From contig OZ023267.1 in NCBI GenBank assembly GCA_964006375.1, forward strand, positions 81,138,182 through 81,202,181: a stretch of DNA of 64,000 nt, given 5' to 3'. Of the stretch, positions 43,738 to 55,748 are shown piece after piece. Within the stretch, counting starts at the first letter, position 1. Every line of letters begins with the position of its first letter. Position numbers and translations under genes: made by a program. The notes under the pieces were generated by a model. The model was not told the DNA's origin, searched no databases, and saw only the letters and a program-made list of their open reading frames with translations. This stretch comes from Tillus elongatus (lineage: Eukaryota; Arthropoda; Insecta; Coleoptera; Cleridae).

Positions 43738-44043
43738 TTAATTGAATTCTGCCATGGTTTCTACCATTAACAAAGTCTGTGCTTTAATAAGTTCATAAAC
43801 CTTATTTTGATCTGTCGTCAAAACCTCTAGCGCCTGATATATACACTCTCCGTCTTGTGAATCGAGATTTCCTGTGATTGATTTAAAAATAGATCCTAAT
43901 CCGTTTATCATACCACGTTTCTCTCTGTTATTAACGATATTCATATTTGGAAAAATCCTGTAAAATATAGTATCTATGCTACTTATATTAAAATTAGGAG
44001 TTAGTATAAAATTATAATATTCTGACTGATAGTCAGTCGTCAT
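43738..44043 (-). pseudogene. env: errantivirus 2 env fragment
   Basis: 101-aa frame with a furin-like 'REKRG' followed by 'MINGLGSIFKSITGNLD', the same conserved post-cleavage stretch as in element 1 but clearly diverged from it. The rest of env (43700-42600) is decayed. Only this part of the envelope-type gene is recognisable. Confidence 0.8.
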
Positions 44044-44300
44044 CAGTGTAATAGTGTTTGCGTAGTATTGCTTTATCTAGTCGTAGTCTGATGTAATTGT
44101 GTCAAGTCATGTACGTGTAGTAAGTTTCATCCGTTAATTTCTGAGTAGGCTGTCCAGATTGTCTTGGGTAGCATGCCTGGATTGTCTGTCAATTCTTGTA
44201 TCTGTCCACTTATTTCTGCTGTAAGGAACCTGAAAGGCGTAAATTCCGTAAATAAGCTATAGTCTGTTCGTCATTTTTATGGTTTATTAAAATAGCTTTG

Positions 44301-44857
44301 TTATGTTCTAATAGTGACACTATTGCATATGAACATGTATTTTTTATGGAATCCGGGAGGAATCTTTTTATATACAATGTCGCCCTCTTTAAACGGTTGG
44401 TTAGTATGTTTGTTAGTCCGTTGTAATGTTTTTAATTTCGAATTTTCGATTCGGCTTCTTACTATGTCATATATAATTTGCATTAGTTCTTTATGCTGAA
44501 CGCTGTATTCTTTGGTAATTATTACTTCCGGGTCGTTGTTGAACATTTACGGTATAGAGCCAAATATTAAATCGAAAGGTGGTTTTAGTGTCTGTGAATG
44601 TATTGTCGAGTTATAAGCGAAGATACAGTATGGTATTAAATCGACTGGTTTCATGGTTTTAAACTTAGCTTTAAATAAACGATTATCGTGCTGTGAAATC
44701 TTTCGATGGGTCTGTTTGACATAGGGTTCTGAGGTGTGGTTGTACGTAACTCTATCTGATAAGCCGCAAGTAGCTCTTTTAGTACTAAATTCGAGAGCTC
44801 CGTACCTGGATCCTCAATTAGGGTTTTACACACTGCATATTGTGAGAAATAGTTCAT
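44301..44857 (-). pseudogene. pol: errantivirus 2 integrase remnants
   Basis: 44857-44651 reads 'DPGTELSNLVLKELLAAYQI' and 'TTPQNPMSNRPIERFHSTI' (core Asp and Glu regions). 44546-44301 reads a basic C-terminal stretch with 'PFKEGDIVYKKIPPGFH'. Between and upstream the frame is broken. Confidence 0.8.
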
Positions 44858-45687
44858 TAAATTTTTCGAAATCTCGGTTGCACTTTTACTTTTAATAGGA
44901 AACGCTTGCGCAAATTTACTGAATGGATCTATTATCGTTTAGAATATTGCTTGCTCAATTTGGAATGTATCGATGTGTAGTATTTCTAAAGGTTTGGATG
45001 AAGTGGGTGTGTGTTAATTTCTTCCATAATTTCCAAACATCTATTATATTTGGGAGATTCTACATTGTTAATTTTTTTTATGGATTGTCGAACTTACTAG
45101 TTCGTAGTCTCGTTCGTTTATAAAAACACAATAATATTTCCTTTGGGGTAAACAGTATTCTTTTATACATTTTTCTATTTGACTGGGTTCATTTAAATTA
45201 TTGTTAGCGTAAATAAAATTTCGTTTGTCTTTTCTGACAGAATATTTCCGGTGTGTCTATGTTTGAAAAGTATCTGATTGGTTTTACTGTTAACGATTTC
45301 TTCTTCGCGTATAGGTATACCGGGTACTGAGTATGAGTCGGCATTTGAATTTGCTGTTTCGTCATTGTCAATACTTATTATTTCCTCTTCGTCGTCTATA
45401 TTGTTGGCCATTGATTTGTTCTATATAACGAATGGATTCATTTCTATCCTGGAAAGTGCATATGCTGTGCAGTTTAATTTTCCTTTCTTATACTCGATCT
45501 TAAATTCGCATTCCTCTAATTTTAATCTCCAACGGAGTAATTTTGAATTTGGTTGTTTTAATGAAAATACCCACTTTAATGGTTTATGGTCTGTATAAAT
45601 GGTTAATTTTCATCCGTACAAATGTGGTCTGAAATAATTTGTTGCCCATATGATGGCTAATAACTCTTGTTCTATAGTGCTGTACCT

Positions 45688-46536
45688 CTATTCCGTTTCG
45701 TTCAAAGTACGACTGGCGTACGCTATCGGGTGGTCCGAATTTGGTTCACTCTGGCTCAATATTCCAGCTATAGCTACATTTGAAGCGTCGGTTGTTAATA
45801 TGAAATCTTTAGAAAAATCTGGTGGTATTAGCACAAGTGAATTCATTAAGATGTCTTTACATAAGTTAAAGGCAGCAATGTATTTCTCGTTGTTAACGTA
45901 TATCTTAGAGTTTTTCTTTAAGTACTTTGTTAATGGTTTCGTGACGTGTGCAAAGTTTTCTATGCATTTCCGGTAGTATCCCACTAGTCCTAAATATGAT
46001 TTAATTTCCTTGGTGGTTTTTGGTATTGGGAATTTCCTTATTGCATTTAGTTTCCTTGGATTCGGTCGAATTCCATCTGGGCTTACCACATGTACTAGAA
46101 ACTCGGCCTTCTTTTTTATAAAATCGCTTTTGTCTAGTTGCATCTTTAAGTTGCTTTGCCTAAAATGTTCGAATACTAATTTCAACTCTTCTATATGCTC
46201 TTGTAATGACGTGGAGAAGACTATGACGTCATGCATATATACAAGGCATGTTTTTACAATTAGGTCCTGTAATACGCTCTGCATTAGCCTGTAAAAGGTT
46301 GCTGGAGCCCCTGAAAACCCAAACGGCATTCTGGTGTGCACCCAGTGCTCTGTACCAGTTGTAGACGCTTTTTTCTCTATATACCTGTGGTCCATCTCGA
46401 TTTGGCGATATCCTGATATTAAATCGATCGTCGAAAAGTATTGTGCTCTTCCAATTTTGTCCAATATTTCGTCTATTTTGGGAATTTGGTGTCTGTCCGG
46501 TATTGTTTTCCCATTTAGTTTCCGGTAAACTACCAA
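45688..46536 (-). pseudogene. pol: errantivirus 2 reverse transcriptase fragment
   Basis: 282-aa frame of gypsy-type RT into RNase H: 'RAQYFSTIDLISGYRQIEM' (first Asp present), 'RMPFGFSGAPATFYRLM', then 'CLVYMHDVIVFS', where the first Asp of the YMDD box is His, an inactivating change. It continues through 'LGLVGYYRKCIENFAH' to 'LTTDASNVAIAGILSQ' and stops in RNase H at 'SRTLNETE'. The following 0.5 kb holds decayed RNase H and linker. Confidence 0.92.
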
Positions 46537-47208
46537 AATTTTCCATTTTTGTTAATTTGACTTGTCCATCTTTTTAGATATAACCCAAATTGATGAGCTA
46601 TACGGACTATGGCTTTTCCTAGTATTTTTTGTCTCAACATGCCATTTATTTCTCGGTCTACTTCGGGTTTATGTGCGCAAGGGTATCTGTATTATCTTGA
46701 ATGTACTGGTATGTCATCATTTGTTCTTATTCTGTGTTTTATTACATTAGTGTGAGTCCACGGTTCGTCCTTGTTTAAAAATATGTCCGGATATTCCGAT
46801 AATAAATGAAATAGTACTTGCGTTTTTCCATCGTTTAAGTAATCTGTATTTATCTGTTCGATTATTGCTCTCTTATTTATAAATGGTTTTCTGTTATACT
46901 ATTCTAATTGATACTAATTGGTCAAAGTCTATATTCTATATTTAATAAACTTTGTGGTTCGCCTTCTGAATCAGACATACATTATATCAATATAACACAT
47001 ATATATGGAAAAATATGCAGGAAATATAAAAATGGGATAGCAGCAAACAACTTACAATAATATGATGGTTTCTGCTCTCATTTGGTTGCTTGGCTACTGT
47101 TTTTGCTGTTACTTTGGTGTGCTTGTCTCAAATCAGTTATTGAGCGTCGATACGCTTAAAAATCATCAATATGCTTTTGACTTTCTAACCGATACCAATG
47201 ACTGCGCC

Positions 47209-47638
47209 ACTTAACTTTACGGTTAAGACGTTTGAATTTTTAAAACAATTTATTTAATGATTTACACAATTAACACTTAATATAAAATTACAATATAAAA
47301 ATAAAGACAAATACGAATATCAACATAAGTGTGATATATAAATGTTAGCACACGATGTGCAAAATCTTAACTTGTAAACAAGAATGAACGACGCGCTGAA
47401 GGCGAGCCGTCTATTTATAACATGTCCCCCAGGCGTGGCACTATTGTTCTCCCGAGGTGACTTTCAGTTTAGCTGGCACAGTTTCCCACGTGTGAGATTC
47501 CCTTTACTACGCCGTTCCCAAGGTATCTCCTATCTTGCTGATTTGAAGGTGCCTTCTATAATCTTGATGACTCGGGTATCCTGCTCTGGGAAGGTTACTC
47601 GTTTTTATAATAGCCTATTGTAGGTGATCAATTTATCT
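47209..47638 (-). repeat. 5' LTR of errantivirus 2
   Basis: 430 bp. Differs from its partner by about 25 substitutions and one 3-bp indel. The TGGCGCAGTC primer-binding site follows in the element's direction (about 47190-47209). Confidence 0.92.
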
Positions 47639-47639
47639 C

Positions 47640-48420
47640 GCGTCTCCTATCTTCAGATATTCTGTTTTACTGATGTTTATATTTAGTCACCATCGCTCAT
47701 ATTCTTCGCTTAATTTTCTAAACATATAGTCTGCGTGATCATTCGCTATAATTATCTGGTCGTCAGCCAATAAGGGAGTTGCTAAGTATTGTTCCCCCAT
47801 CTGTATTCCCATTCCTGATGTTTTCCTTTTCCAGTTTTTGATGGCTTCTTGGATATATATCCTCAACAAGGTAGGTGACAAACTGCACCCTAGCTTAAGC
47901 CTCTTTGTAGTGGCAAAACTTTTGGACAGGACGTTTCCGACTCTCACCAGACTCAGACCAAGTCTCGTCAAAATTTCAAAAAGATTCTTTAAGGGTACTG
48001 TGTCGTATGCTTTTTCTAGATTGACAAATACTAGGTGGGTAGACAGGTTACGAGCCATTCGTTTTTCTTCTGTTTTTTTAACACAAAAATAATTTCAGTG
48101 CATGATCCTCCTGTGCGGAATCCCGACTGCTCTTCTATATCTTCTATGATCATTTCTATTCTTTGTTTCAATATTCTGCCGTACAACCTCCTCCTCATTG
48201 CACTTATCACACTTATGCCCCTATAATTTTAGCATACTTTTTTATCGCCCTTTTTATGAATGGCGCTTATATATGCAATTTTCCAGTCTTCCGGAATGTC
48301 GTCACCATTTATTGAGCTTTTATTAAATAAGTTCGACAGATTTTTAAGTAGTATATCTGGTCCGTAATTGACTAACTCAATGGGGATGTTCCCGGGCCCT
48401 GGGCCACTCTGGGTTGCCTT
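47640..48420 (-). pseudogene. RTE-like reverse transcriptase, N-terminal part
   Basis: A degraded fingers region ('GPGTSPLS' to 'APFIKRAIKK', 48400-48240) leads to 'HLVFVNLEKAYDTVPLKNLF' (catalytic Asp replaced by Asn in 'VNLEKAYD') and 'LGCSLSPTLLRIYIQEAIK', then 'LLADDQIIIA' (the Tyr-box region ADD is present). The frame reaches the errantivirus at 47640 after one stop. Confidence 0.8.
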
Positions 48421-48553
48421 TTCTCTGTTCTCCTGTATGATATATCGCTTCTTTTCCCGCTTGATGTATGCAATCTTTAATCTGTCTATATAACTGTTTT
48501 ACATTTGTGCTCATATTCCTTATTGTTTGTAACTTGTGAGACAGTCTTAGTTT

Positions 48554-49149
48554 TTACAAAAACTGAGTTGACTCTTGTCTGAGGCTTTCTAAATTGTATT
48601 TACGTTCATTCATATCGCTCTGCTGTTGTCGGTTATTCTGGAGTATGCTATTTGTCTTTCTGTAGTTCACTATTATTTTGGCTACGACTATATGATGATC
48701 CGATCTGCATTCTGGTCCGCGGTGAACCCTCACGTCCGTTATCTTCAGCTTTGAATACTCTTTTTGGATTACATAATCAATCATAGAATGCAACCTTCGA
48801 GTTGCTTGTATCCAAGTAAATTTATGGATATCTTTATGGGGTAGATATCCATTCGTACATTTTAGAGACATGGACTCACAAAAGTTTTTAAGGCGCAATG
48901 CATTATCATTGATTGTAGATTCTCCATGCCTTCCTACCACATCACTGTCATTTTTTTCCCAATTCTTCCGTTTATGTATCCTAGTATAACTACCTCTTTC
49001 TTGTCTTTGATGTTGGCCAGTACAGTTGTAAGCTTACCGTAGAATGTATCTTTTAACGTCATATCAGCATCATCGCTAGGTGGATATACCTCAACTATTA
49101 CAATTTGGTGGCCGTTTTCATTTAATTCCACAGTTATTATCTGTTCCAC
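48554..49149 (-). pseudogene. RTE-like endonuclease (5'-truncated)
   Basis: Two overlapping frames (49149-48934 and 48940-48554). '[20 protein letters not shown]' and '[14 protein letters not shown]' come first, then 'NGYLPHKDIHKFTW', 'MIDYVIQKE' and 'RSDHHIVVAKI' with the SDH box. This is an APE-type endonuclease of the kind found in RTE-like LINEs. The N-terminal start is lost at the (TA)n array. Confidence 0.85.
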
Positions 49150-49162
49150 TACTTGCTCCCAG

Positions 49163-49163
<1 letters not shown>

Positions 49164-49256
<93 letters not shown>

Positions 49257-49272
49257 GTGTGTGTGTGTGTGT
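49164..49272. repeat. (TA)n followed by (GT)n
   Basis: About 88 bp of TA then GTGTGTGTGT, at the truncated 5' end of the RTE-like LINE. Confidence 0.95.
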
Positions 49273-49433
49273 TTTAACGCTCTCGTGGATGGCACATTTA
49301 TTGATCTAATTTAATGTCAAGAGTATGTAGAATCAAAAGGGATATCAATTGTACTAAATAAAAGCTTTTAGAGGTACACAACTGCATAATCAATGGAAGG
49401 GCTAATAAAATATATATAAATGTTTTTTGTTAG

Positions 49434-49686
49434 GTGTTAAACTTCTGTCCAAAAGACATGAAAGCAGATATCTGTGTTCATCTTAATCGAAAAGTGTTCA
49501 ATGAACACCCCGCTTTTCGACTGGCTTCCGATGGCTGCTTGAGAGCGCTGGCGATGCATTTCACTATGTCCCATTCGGCTCCTGGTGATCTGCTCTATCA
49601 CACTGGAGAAAGCATAGACTCATTGTGCTTCATCGTGACTGGATCCTTGGAAGTTATACAAGATGATGAAGTGGTAGCTATTTTAG
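49434..49686 (+). CDS. eag: eag K+ channel, exon with cyclic-nucleotide-binding homology domain
   Basis: 253-nt exon; acceptor TTTTTTGTTAG (ends 49433), donor GTAAGC (49687). It reads '[20 protein letters not shown]', then '[20 protein letters not shown]' and 'DDEVVAILG'. This is the core of the cyclic-nucleotide-binding homology domain, which in EAG channels does not bind cAMP but gates through contacts with the PAS domain. It starts in phase 0 from 'DQDK' of the previous exon and ends in phase 1 within the Gly codon completed at 50492. Confidence 0.97.
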
Positions 49687-50491
49687 GTAAGCTCATCAGA
49701 ATTAAATCATTATTTGTCAGTATAGCTCATAGTATTCAACAAATTGTGTAAAAATGATATCACTTACATTGTTCTTTCGACTCGGATGTTTGTTTATGAA
49801 TAGTCAAAAGTTTTTACTAGAGGTGCCTGGAAATATAGGACACCTCTAAATGACAATGCAAATTATGTTCAAGTTAACTATATTAGGGAAATAAATAGAG
49901 CTACTTACCACAAATGTTCTAGTTCTGTTGTGAGAATTTATTCTTGATCTTTCTACTATTCATTAGATTAATAATAAAAAATATTAACAAAGTTGATGAA
50001 TACGGCGTTTATTGAAAACGATGAAGTCCCATCATATCCTTGAAATTAGACATTCAACATTTGTTGTGAAAACAATACATTGATATTTATCACAGAGAGC
50101 CCTAAATTATGGGACTAAACTCGTTTTATGCAACCATCTAGAAAAATGTAGTTTTCCTCGAGGACAATCGAGTAAAAATATGTCTAGAAACAGGCTTTAA
50201 ACATTAATTATTATAAAAGATTGATTTCTTCAAATAGAGGGCGCTAGCAACTGTCCATGGTGAAACAATGTTTTTCCAAATATTCCGAAAAATATAGCCT
50301 TTAGCGAAAAATACAATATTCAACCAGACTCATTTACTGAACACTTTTTTTTATAAATTATCATGACTAAATATTTCATTTAAGAAACATATTATTAAGC
50401 TGATATATCTATTGTTTATAAACTATATATTTCCGAACTTATCAATCTTACTTCTAAATAAACAACGAAAAAATAATTTCTTTGCTTACAG
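49687..50491. other. eag intron, no gene seen
   Basis: 805-bp intron free of recognisable transposons, in contrast to its neighbours. Acceptor TTTGCTTACAG at 50481-50491. Confidence 0.8.
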
Positions 50492-51813
50492 GTAAAGGCG
50501 ATGTATTTGGTGATTCGTTTTGGAAAGACAACGCCGTTGGACAATCTGCAGCAAACGTTCGTGCTTTAACTTATTGTGATTTGCACACCATTAAGAGGGA
50601 TAAACTCCTAGAAGTGTTAGACTTTTATCAAGCTTTTGCTAATAGTTTCGCGAGGAATTTAATATTAACATATAATCTAAGACATCGGTTGATTTTTAGG
50701 AAGGTAGCTGACGTAAAGAGAGAAAAAGAACTAGCAGAGCGAAGAAAAAACGAACCGCAATTAGATCAAAGTCAAGACCATTTAGTGAGAAAAATATTTT
50801 CAAAATTTAGAAGGGACAGGTCGCAGCATGCTACGATAACGTCTCAGCAGTCAACAGATTTGGAGAAAGGTGATGACGGTGAAAAAGGTTCCTTATCTAG
50901 GGTAATGTCTACTACAAAGTTAACTTCGGTAGCAGAGAAAGACGATAGCAGTGGAGGTGGTGTCAAAACTACCGTCGCTCGACCTACGACCGCACGAACT
51001 AGTAAGTGGGGTAGGCTATTGGGCTCAGCTAGTCTGGATTCGAGCTCAGAGACCTCTACGCAACCAGTTCAGGGAATTACAAGGAGTCTGAGCGCCAAAG
51101 ACTCAAAAGAAAGACCTAGCTCTTCTTCATCCGGTAGTTCAGGTAGTCAGCCTACGCCAGGATCGGGCAATAAAATATTCCCAAAACTACAGAAAGTATC
51201 CACTGCGAGTAGTCCCGGAATAAAACGACAAGATACGATTGAAGAAATGGTAGAGGTGGAGCAGCCTCATCCTCGGAATTTATCACTCAGGAAAATGCAG
51301 AGCTACGACTGTGGTCTAAGAGACCCCTCTACCGCTTCTATGTATCAAACACCCGTCCCTGAAATCGTAGCACCGAACGAATATAAAGAGCTCATGACCA
51401 ATTTAATGGACTTTAAAGTAGACGTTAAACTAGAAATACAACGCTTAAATCAGAAGATAAACAGGATGGAAGAAATGCTTTCAGAGGTGCTGAAAAGGTT
51501 AAAGAGTGCGGACAGTTCCAGCTCGCAATCCCCTCAAGCTGATGTTGACACAAAGCCACAGTCTTCCAACGGGAGTGTGGTCCTTGAAAGGCCCACAGAG
51601 TTGGTGGCTCAAAGCACCGGCATGGGTCCTATCATTTTAAGGAAACGTCGCTCTAAAAGCAGAATGAAAGGAACCCCTCCCCAAATCCCTCCCGCTCCCT
51701 CCAGCGGTAAAGTGACCTCTCCTGATAGTTCAGCCAGTCCTACCGAAACCACTAAAATGCTGGACGAGCCTATTCAAACGCCGTCCTCTCGCAAACCGAA
51801 AGACTTCCTTTAA
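50492..51813 (+). CDS. eag: eag K+ channel, last coding exon
   Basis: 1,322 nt to TAA at 51811. It begins by completing the homology domain ('[20 protein letters not shown]', '[20 protein letters not shown]'), then '[20 protein letters not shown]' and '[13 protein letters not shown]'. A Ser/Thr-rich disordered region follows, then a coiled coil at about residues 306-338 of the exon ('[20 protein letters not shown]') that in this family supports tetramer assembly. A basic '[12 protein letters not shown]' and a C-terminal 'KPKDFL' end the protein. The tail is shorter than that of the Drosophila protein as I know it, but the conserved ends match. No evidence of pseudogenisation. Confidence 0.97.
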
Positions 51814-52118
51814 CATCGGAACGTTTATGTCACATCTTCTCATCTAGAGTAGCGCAGCCTGCCATTAAATAAGTTTATTTAAGTCACTCTCTTGCAGTGT
51901 TTCTAACGTACAGATGTCTAATAGTTCTAGAAAGAAATTACCCACATTCATTGCTAAACACGGTTGTTAAAACTTTACATTACAAAGAGATTTTATTTAG
52001 TCTCAAAGCTTTACGAGTTTAATCAGATAAACACTAAACAGGATGTACCCAAAAGCACCTATTTTTATAAGTACACTTGGAGAACCCCAATCACCACAAT
52101 ACATCTTTTTAAAGACCT
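51814..52118 (+). other. Probable eag 3' UTR and start of intergenic DNA
   Basis: ATTAAATAAG at about 51865 is the nearest candidate polyadenylation signal. The end of the transcript cannot be fixed from sequence alone. 52030-52110 belongs to the hammerhead-associated repeat family. Confidence 0.4.
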
Positions 52119-52155
52119 GGCGGTCGTTTCACAAACAAAGTTAGCGTCATCGGAG
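52119..52155 (-). ncRNA. Hammerhead-like motif (degenerate)
   Basis: Minus strand: CCGATGA (one change), CGCTAACTTTGTTTGT, GAAA, CGACCG. The flank (GATGTATTGTGGTGATTGGG, then CAAGTGTACTTAT) is shared with 58390-58440 and 40335-40380. Confidence 0.35.
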
Positions 52156-52279
52156 AATGAAAAAGGATAATTCTAATTGACCATAGGGACGTGAACATTT
52201 TTACTTGTTCAATCTGTTGGCCAGTTTGCATTATATCGGTTCTCGCAGACTTGTTATTACTTATTTTCTCATTAGTTTT

Positions 52280-52560
52280 GTTTTCGTTATATTGATTATT
52301 AGTTTGATTCTTTTTAACACACTTTCCGGCACACTCATCCCCTTTGTAATTGTTTTTTTTTCTGTTTATCCTACTAGCGTCATTTTATCTGAGTACTTTA
52401 TGCAATTAAACCGTTGTAAATTTATTTTACTTTTTGATATCTTTTCCTTTAGTGTGTTTATTATATCTTCCATAAATAAATTGAGCAAATATGGTGACTA
52501 TAGACATATCTGCCGTACAACTTTCAGTATTTTAGCTCTGGTTTCATAAGATTTAATATA
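52280..52560 (-). pseudogene. Possible LINE reverse transcriptase fragment
   Basis: Minus strand, across small shifts: 'SPYLLNLFMEDIINTLKE' then 'CIKYSDKMTLVG' and 'INITKTKLMRK'. This resembles the palm of a LINE RT with the catalytic ADD changed to SDK. Short and degraded. Confidence 0.35.
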
Positions 52561-53379
52561 CACACATTCCTCTAGAATTTGAACAATATTTCAGATAAAA
52601 AATAATAGACGGTTGAAGAAGATTACTTATAATAGCAAATCGCATTCCGCTCTTAGCGTTCCTTAGGCACTGGGCACAATACGCATCTAAGCTCTGGCAT
52701 GGCAGTATACTTAATTTTTTGTTTTTGAACATGTTAGTCATAAAAAATGATACGCTTGCCTTTTTAAATAAACAATGGTACCTATATTAGTAAATGCTTG
52801 ATAAAGTAGCCCATTTCCGTGATGTTCGTCACTATCAATTCTTGTAAACGAAATTTCCTTTATGCTGGCGAGGATCGAAACAGCCCGGACTTGTGTTATG
52901 AAAGACGATTCAGCCAATAGAAACCTAAGTAGCATAGTTTCGAAGGTGCGCGAAATTTTCTTCTTGTTTTCAAAGGAGAAAATAAATCAAGTAAGTGCAC
53001 GAGCAAGTCCAAAACCAGAACACGACCGCGCGTGGGACTTATCACGTGGAAGTTTGTTTCTTGTATTTAATGGATCGCTTTTACTAATTTAAGCTAGATT
53101 TCTTTCACATTAAAAGGTTATTGTTGAACATTTTCGAGTTCAAGCGCCAATCCATCAAAAACCGACAGTGTTCACAAATACCTAGATAAAAATCTGAAAA
53201 CAATTTGAGAAATTTTTACAGGCCTACTGTAATGATAAAAATTAAGTCTGGAGCAGATAATTTCACATTTATCTTTTTATCAGAGGTGTTAATAAGTTAT
53301 AATACCTGCAGTTTCACAAGAAAATAACTTTGGCATGAAAATAGTTGTTTTCATAATATAAGTGCGAGTAAATATCAAG
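52561..53379. other. No gene recognised
   Basis: A short open frame at 52862-53092 resembles nothing I know. No repeats stand out. Confidence 0.5.
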
Positions 53380-54985
53380 AAGTGATTTTCACTCCTAACC
53401 TATTCACCAAGAAGAGGAATATGAAGGGGTTCAGGACGCCGGTGATGTTGGGAAAACCTTTAGCTTTAGCGCGTGAGGTCAAATATCTGGGGGTGGTCCT
53501 GGACTCCAAACTATCATGGGGGTCGCAAATAAAACGAGTAGTAAGGAAGGGAGTAGCGGCCCTCAGCAGCTGCGTCGAGTGATAGCGTGGACCTGGGGAC
53601 TTAATCCTCGGATCCTCCATTGGATTTACATTGCGATCGTCGGGCCGAGAAACCTCTGGTCTGGTGGTGTGGTGTGAACCAAACTGCTACCAAGAAGCTG
53701 GCCAAATTCCAAAGGGTGGCAATCCTGGGTATCACAGGCGCTGAGTACGACAACCTTAGCCGCGCTAGATGTCTTGCTGATGCTGCCACCGCTCCCCATA
53801 TGTATCAGAAGGGAGGCTATGGCATCGCATCTTAGAATGCGATACTCTGAAAACTGGTGCGGAGAGGGAGCAATAATAGGACATGCAAGAGTCGCCAAGG
53901 AGGTGGAAAAGGAAATTCCAATTTCCGCCATCAAGTTACGGAATGCAGATAACGATATTAGGTTAACTAGGCCATATACCCTTAGAATCTCCAGTAGGGA
54001 TCAGTGGAGGGAAAATTAGGTTCCATTCCAGCTCGCAAGCCTGGTCTGTTTTACCGACGGATCGTGGCTGGAGGATCAGCAATCCTCCGCGGCTCGAATA
54101 TACATCGACAGCCTGGGGGTGCGCGAGAGTTGTGCTCTGGGCGCATATACCACGGCATTCGAAACGGAGGTGTACGCTATCCTGTCTGTAGCCAATCGAC
54201 AGGATGTGAGAAGAAATGTGTATACATTTGCTCGGATAACCAGGCGGTAGTCCGGGCAGTCTGCGCGGCCAGAATTAGGTCAACACTGGTTCAAGAGTGC
54301 GCTGACGCCCTTAAAGGACTAGCCATGACAAAGTAGGTGCAACCTGTGTGGGTTCCGGGACACTCTGGCGTAGCGGGGAATGATGTGGCGAATGATCTCC
54401 AAAGACTTGGTTTCCGGCGGCCGTTCAGTGGCCCAGAGCCTGCGATATGCATAAGTAGGAAGATGGTCTCCGTCGCCTTAGACAGGTAGACTGAGTAGGC
54501 CATGGAGAAGCACTGGGAGTAGGCCGGTGGCTGTAGACAGGCGAGGGACTTCCAGGAGGGGCCGGACATAGACAAGACTGTCTGGGTTCTCGATAGCAGT
54601 CAGCCTGCGCTTCGCCGCATCATTGGGGTGCTGACAGGTCACTGCGCTCTTAGAAGACACCTCACATTGGTAGGTGTCGAGAGGGATCCCATTTGCCAGG
54701 ACTGCGGCGAGAATGAAGAGACATCTTACCACTACCTGTGTGAATGAGAGGCTTTTGGGAGTCTTTGAACAGAATTGTTCAGTTCGAGGACTCTGCAGTG
54801 GAACCAGGTGAGTTCCGTCCAATGGAAGACCGTCATGGCCTTCATTTCGAGGTCAATGCGGTTTGGTGACGGAACCGAGGAAGAGTAGAGCATGGTTGCT
54901 GTGTTGCTGGGGTTGGCAAAAAGAGCCCATTGTGGCCTGCTTGCCTGGAGTTAGCCTCCCCACCACTGCTACTACTACACTCCTA
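53380..54985 (+). mobile_element. LINE remnant with RNase H and zinc-knuckle end
   Basis: Plus strand. RT C-terminal: 'VIFTPNLFTKK', 'AREVKYLGVVLDSKLSWGSQ' (53380-53580). RNase H: 'CFTDGSWLEDQQSSAARIYI' and 'AFETEVYAIL' with its Asp and Glu (about 54040-54190). C-terminal CCHC-like region: 'LTGHCALRRHLTLVGVERDP' and 'CQDCGENEETSYHYLCE' (about 54627-54748). It ends at a (CTA)n-like tail (54963-54980). Many frame changes. It resembles R1/LOA-group LINEs, which carry RNase H; the exact clade is not certain. Confidence 0.8.
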
Positions 54986-55292
54986 ACTATTTACCAAAAG
55001 TAGTACTTACAGTCATTATCTGGTTAAACATTTTAAATTTCTGCTGTTTATCCAATTTGTTGCCACAGTCACTTTGCAGGCTGTCATCGTAGATATATTC
55101 CCATGCTTTATTTAGATGAATAATAACACATTACACTGATATAAGTTTATATTTTACTCACAAATAACAAACAAACCAACTTTAAAATATTCTTCTATTT
55201 AAACGCATAGGTGGAAAGAAAACAGCTGCCTTGTGGATTAAAGAACGTTTGAAAGGAGACAAAACTTATTTTTTTTAAATTACCGCGAATCG

Positions 55293-55748
55293 AGTTAACT
55301 TTCCGGTTAAAACGATTGATTTTTTAAAACAAAATATTACAATCCATACATATAAAATATTATAAATAATAAAAGGCTGATATCAACGTAAATGTGATAT
55401 AAAATTGCGTAGCAAAGAAATGACAGACCAAACTGCGACGAGAAGTGAACACTGAGTCTTCGTGCTATGCCCTTTCATAATATTACGGATGAGGTTTCAA
55501 TTGTTCTTGGATGCAGGTGGTTATCTCTGCATCAGCTAATTTTTCCAAGCCCATTCCCTTGGCAGTGGTTTCGCTGGATAGTGGGTAGGTACAGTGGGAA
55601 TCTCGTTATTCCATTGTTAATTGATGTCGGTTGTTGGATCAGCCCCGTCGTATATCCATGAGAATGCTACCTTGCAGGTTCACTGTCTATTGTCTTACAC
55701 TGTATCACTTTGTCTTATAATAGGCTATTGTTCCCGATGCTGGTATCT
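55293..55748 (-). repeat. Probable solo LTR related to errantivirus 2
   Basis: AGTTAACTTTCCGGTTAAAAC at the left matches the LTR end of errantivirus 2 (ACTTAACTTTACGG). The middle shares ATATCAACGTAAATGTGATATA, and the right shares TTATAATAGGCTATTG before a TATCT end. Flanks are ATCG and AGCG (3 of 4). No internal region follows, consistent with LTR-LTR recombination. Confidence 0.6.

Larger units (their letters stand above)
42117..47638 (-). mobile_element. Errantivirus 2 (older, internally deleted), nested in the LINE
   Basis: LTRs at 42117-42549 and 47209-47638, flanked by an exact 4-bp duplication CGCG (42113-42116 and 47639-47642). The primer-binding site is TGGCGCAGTCATTGG; the polypurine tract AAAGGGGGAGGAG lies inside the left LTR. 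The LTRs differ at roughly 25 sites by eye (about 94% identity), so it is much older than element 1. Only about 0.67 kb separates the primer-binding site from RT, so gag and protease are deleted. RT, integrase and env survive as fragments. Confidence 0.93.
41480..49160 (-). mobile_element. RTE-like non-LTR retrotransposon, split by errantivirus 2
   Basis: Minus strand, from a 5'-truncated endonuclease (49149-48554) through RT (48400-47640) to, beyond the errantivirus, the RT C-terminal region (42112-41530). The frame that ends at the errantivirus's right flank resumes at its left flank once one copy of CGCG is discounted, so the LINE was there first. Scattered stops show it is dead. Confidence 0.85.
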
